Shown here piece by piece: positions 4,094 through 5,991 of a stretch of 5,991 nucleotides of DNA (positions are counted from its first letter, which is position 1; each line of letters starts with the position of its first letter). The notes beneath the pieces are model-generated. The model was not told where the DNA came from. It was given only the letters and a program-made list of their open reading frames with translations, and did no database searches. The stretch covers positions 14,194 to 20,184 of the forward strand of contig PMZX01000221.1 in NCBI GenBank assembly GCA_003170035.1. Reading direction: 5' to 3'. Source of the DNA: Myxococcales bacterium. Its GTDB lineage: Bacteria > Myxococcota_A > Polyangia > Fen-1088. A program made the translations under genes and the position numbers.

Positions 4094-5991
4094 ATGCAGG
4101 TCCGCGCCCAGGACGACTCGCTCAATCCTGCCCAGGTCGCCGCGGTCGAGCACGGCGACGGGCCGCTGCTGGTTATCGCGGGGGCGGGTTCGGGCAAGAC
4201 GCAGACCCTGGCGCATCGGGTGGCCGCGCTCATCCGGCGCGGCGTGGATCCGAGGCGCATCCTGCTGCTCACCTTCACCAGGCGCGCGGCTGCCGAGATG
4301 ACCAGGCGGGCGGCGCGATTGGCCGGACGCATGCGCGATGTCGACGGAACCCTTCCCTGGGCCGGGACCTTCCACGCCATGGCCAACCGCCTTCTGCGCA
4401 TGCATGCCGCTGTGGTGGGCCTGCATCCCGGCTTCACCTTGCTCGATCGCGAGGACGCGGCGGATCTGGTCGACCGCATACGCCAGATGCGCGGGCAAGC
4501 GCGCACCGATCGGCGCTTCCCGCGCAAGGGTACCTGCATCGCCATCTATTCGCGCGTGACCAACACGCAGGGCAACCTGCATCGCTGCCTGGAGCAGGCC
4601 TTCCCCTGGTGCCTGGAATGGGAGGACGATCTGCGCCAGCTCTTTGCTGCCTATGTCGACGCCAAGATCGAACGGCAGGTGCTCGACTACGACGATCTCC
4701 TTCTCTACTGGTTGCACCTGTTGGGCGACGCAGGGGTCGCCCAGCGCATCGGCGAGCGCTTCGACCACGTGCTGGTCGATGAGTATCAGGACACCAACAG
4801 CCTGCAGGCCGAGATCCTGCGGCGGCTCAAGCCGAGCGGCCGCGGGGTCACCGTGGTCGGCGACGACGCGCAGTCGATCTACGCCTTCCGCGCGGCCACC
4901 GTGCGCAATATCCTGGATTTTCCCAAGCAATATGACCCGCCGGCCACGGTGCTGACCCTGGCGCAAAATTACCGGTCCACCCAGGCAATCCTGGACGCGG
5001 CCAATGCGGTGATCGGGCTGGCCAGGGAACGCTTTACCAAGGATCTCTTCACCAGCCGGCGGGGTGGCGCCCGGCCCGGGCTGGTCACGGTGGCCGACGA
5101 AGACGCGCAGGTGAACTGGGTGGCGGATCGGATCCTCGAACAGCGCGAGGCAGGGGTGGCGCTCCGGCAACAAGCGGTGTTGTTCCGCGCGGCCCACCAC
5201 AGCGACGCGCTGGAAGTCGAGCTTCAGCGCCGCAACATCCCTTTTGTCAAATACGGCGGTCTGCGCTTCCTGGAGGCGGCGCATGTGAAGGACGCGCTCT
5301 CGTGCTTGCGTTGGGCCGAAAATCCCAGGGACGGACTGGCCGTGTTTCGCGTGGTGCAGTTGCTACCCGGCATCGGGCCACACTATGCGGAGCGGCTGTG
5401 GCAGGCGCTGGCGCAGGCGAACGCGAGCCTGGCCGAGACCCTGGCCGGTTTCGCCCCGCCCGCTGCGGCCCAAGAAGACTGGCCACGACTGGTCGAGCTG
5501 ATGCAGCGGCTGAGCAACCCGGCCACACCCTGGCCTGGCCAGATGGGGCTGGTGCGGCGCTGGTACGAGCCCACCCTGGAGACTCTCTACGACAACGCGC
5601 GCACCCGGCTGGGCGATCTCGACCAGCTCGAACGGCTGGCCGATGCCGCGCCCACGCGCGAGCGGTTTCTGTCCGAGTTGATTCTCGATCCGCCCGAGGC
5701 AGTGGGGACCGAGGCTGGCCCGCCCCATCTCGACGAGGACTTTCTCATCCTTTCCACCATCCATTCGGCCAAGGGACAGGAGTGGGACACGGTCTTTCTG
5801 CTCAATGTGGCCGATGGCTGCATTCCCTCGGACATGGCCACCGGCAACCCCGACGAGATCGAGGAAGAACGGCGGCTGCTCTACGTGGCCATGACCCGCG
5901 CCAAGAACACGCTGGCGCTGGTGCACCCGCTGCGTTTCTTCGTGCGCCAGCAGAGCCGGTACGGGGATCGGCACGTGTTCACCCCGCGATC
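4094..5991 (+). CDS. UvrD-like superfamily 1A ATP-dependent DNA helicase (partial, C-terminus beyond right edge)
   Basis: 632 codons are visible from the ATG at 4094 and the frame is open at the right edge. The SF1A motifs appear in order: Q-motif LNPAQ (10-14), Walker A AGAGSGKT (29-36, Lys35), motif Ia LLTFTRRAAAEM, motif II VDEYQD (Asp229, Glu230), motif III VVGDDAQSIYAFR (254-266), motif IV QNYRS (291-295, Arg294), motif V HSAKGQEWD (557-565), and motif VI EEERRLLYVAMTRAK (590-604, Arg602). LPGIGP near 424-429 fits the 2B subdomain. Such enzymes move 3' to 5' on single-stranded DNA using ATP, in repair, replication restart or removal of proteins from DNA. The catalytic residues are intact, so an active helicase is expected. 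The UvrD/Rep/PcrA label is avoided because HSAKGQEW and the RRWYEP segment fit a separate group of UvrD-like helicases. Only a few dozen residues are probably missing. The ribosome site is weak (GGCGGG next to the ATG); the in-frame TTG at 4076 is a less likely start. Confidence 0.93.
   Translation, partial: MQVRAQDDSLNPAQVAAVEHGDGPLLVIAGAGSGKTQTLAHRVAALIRRGVDPRRILLLTFTRRAAAEMTRRAARLAGRMRDVDGTLPWAGTFHAMANRLLRMHAAVVGLHPGFTLLDREDAADLVDRIRQMRGQARTDRRFPRKGTCIAIYSRVTNTQGNLHRCLEQAFPWCLEWEDDLRQLFAAYVDAKIERQVLDYDDLLLYWLHLLGDAGVAQRIGERFDHVLVDEYQDTNSLQAEILRRLKPSGRGVTVVGDDAQSIYAFRAATVRNILDFPKQYDPPATVLTLAQNYRSTQAILDAANAVIGLARERFTKDLFTSRRGGARPGLVTVADEDAQVNWVADRILEQREAGVALRQQAVLFRAAHHSDALEVELQRRNIPFVKYGGLRFLEAAHVKDALSCLRWAENPRDGLAVFRVVQLLPGIGPHYAERLWQALAQANASLAETLAGFAPPAAAQEDWPRLVELMQRLSNPATPWPGQMGLVRRWYEPTLETLYDNARTRLGDLDQLERLADAAPTRERFLSELILDPPEAVGTEAGPPHLDEDFLILSTIHSAKGQEWDTVFLLNVADGCIPSDMATGNPDEIEEERRLLYVAMTRAKNTLALVHPLRFFVRQQSRYGDRHVFTPR

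Noticed and set aside
4064..5284. 406-codon open frame on the minus strand
   Set aside because: It is antisense to the helicase, whose seven motifs are intact. Long antisense frames are expected in GC-rich genes, and the translation has no recognisable domain.
5363..5974. 203-codon open frame on the minus strand
   Set aside because: It is a shadow of the helicase C-terminal half, with a Gln/Arg/Gly-rich translation and no domain.

Overview
The window looks like a piece of a high-GC chromosome from a predatory or soil-type deltaproteobacterium, most likely Myxococcota (Polyangia-like). This guess rests on three things. The two outer genes have strongly G/C-ending codons. There are two secreted lipoproteins with long Gly/Thr/Ser/Ala-rich linkers, a style common in that group. 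There is also a LacI-type ligand-binding sensor that lacks a DNA-binding domain. The taxonomic call is inference; no rRNA, tRNA or marker gene is present.

Layout. (1) About 1-1241, minus strand: the N-terminal 413 residues of a LacI/GalR-type periplasmic-binding-fold sensor. It has no helix-turn-helix and runs off the left edge, so its output domain is not visible. (2) About 1242-1519: a divergent intergenic region with a perfect 10-bp palindrome and short sequence blocks that recur upstream of the second lipoprotein. (3) 1520-2638, plus strand: lipoprotein A, made of a signal peptide with lipobox, a roughly 107-residue Gly/Thr linker and a roughly 220-residue beta-rich domain. (4) 2639-2761: a short convergent spacer with two hairpins, one directly after each gene. 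(5) 2762-3697, minus strand: lipoprotein B, a diverged paralogue of A with the same architecture and a shorter linker containing a 21-bp tandem repeat. (6) 3698-4093: a divergent intergenic region with a perfect TTGACA hexamer and a tiny ORF behind an AGGAGG. (7) 4094 to the right edge, plus strand: a UvrD-like superfamily 1A DNA helicase with all core motifs visible, cut off by the window end.

How the genes may work together. The A/B pair is clearly related by descent: both have LI(S/T)DF, GTVGTYSGLG, TVSGS, PVTAT and IDDL-F-P blocks in the same order. The two probably act at the cell surface, perhaps as carbohydrate- or polymer-binding lipoproteins. The divergent sensor beside A belongs to a fold that usually binds sugars, so a ligand-sensing link to A is possible, but nothing in the sequence proves it. 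The helicase looks like an independent housekeeping-type gene. No CRISPR array, insertion sequence, tRNA or recognised defence system was seen. The most unusual content is the convergent paralogous lipoprotein pair and its matching flanking elements.
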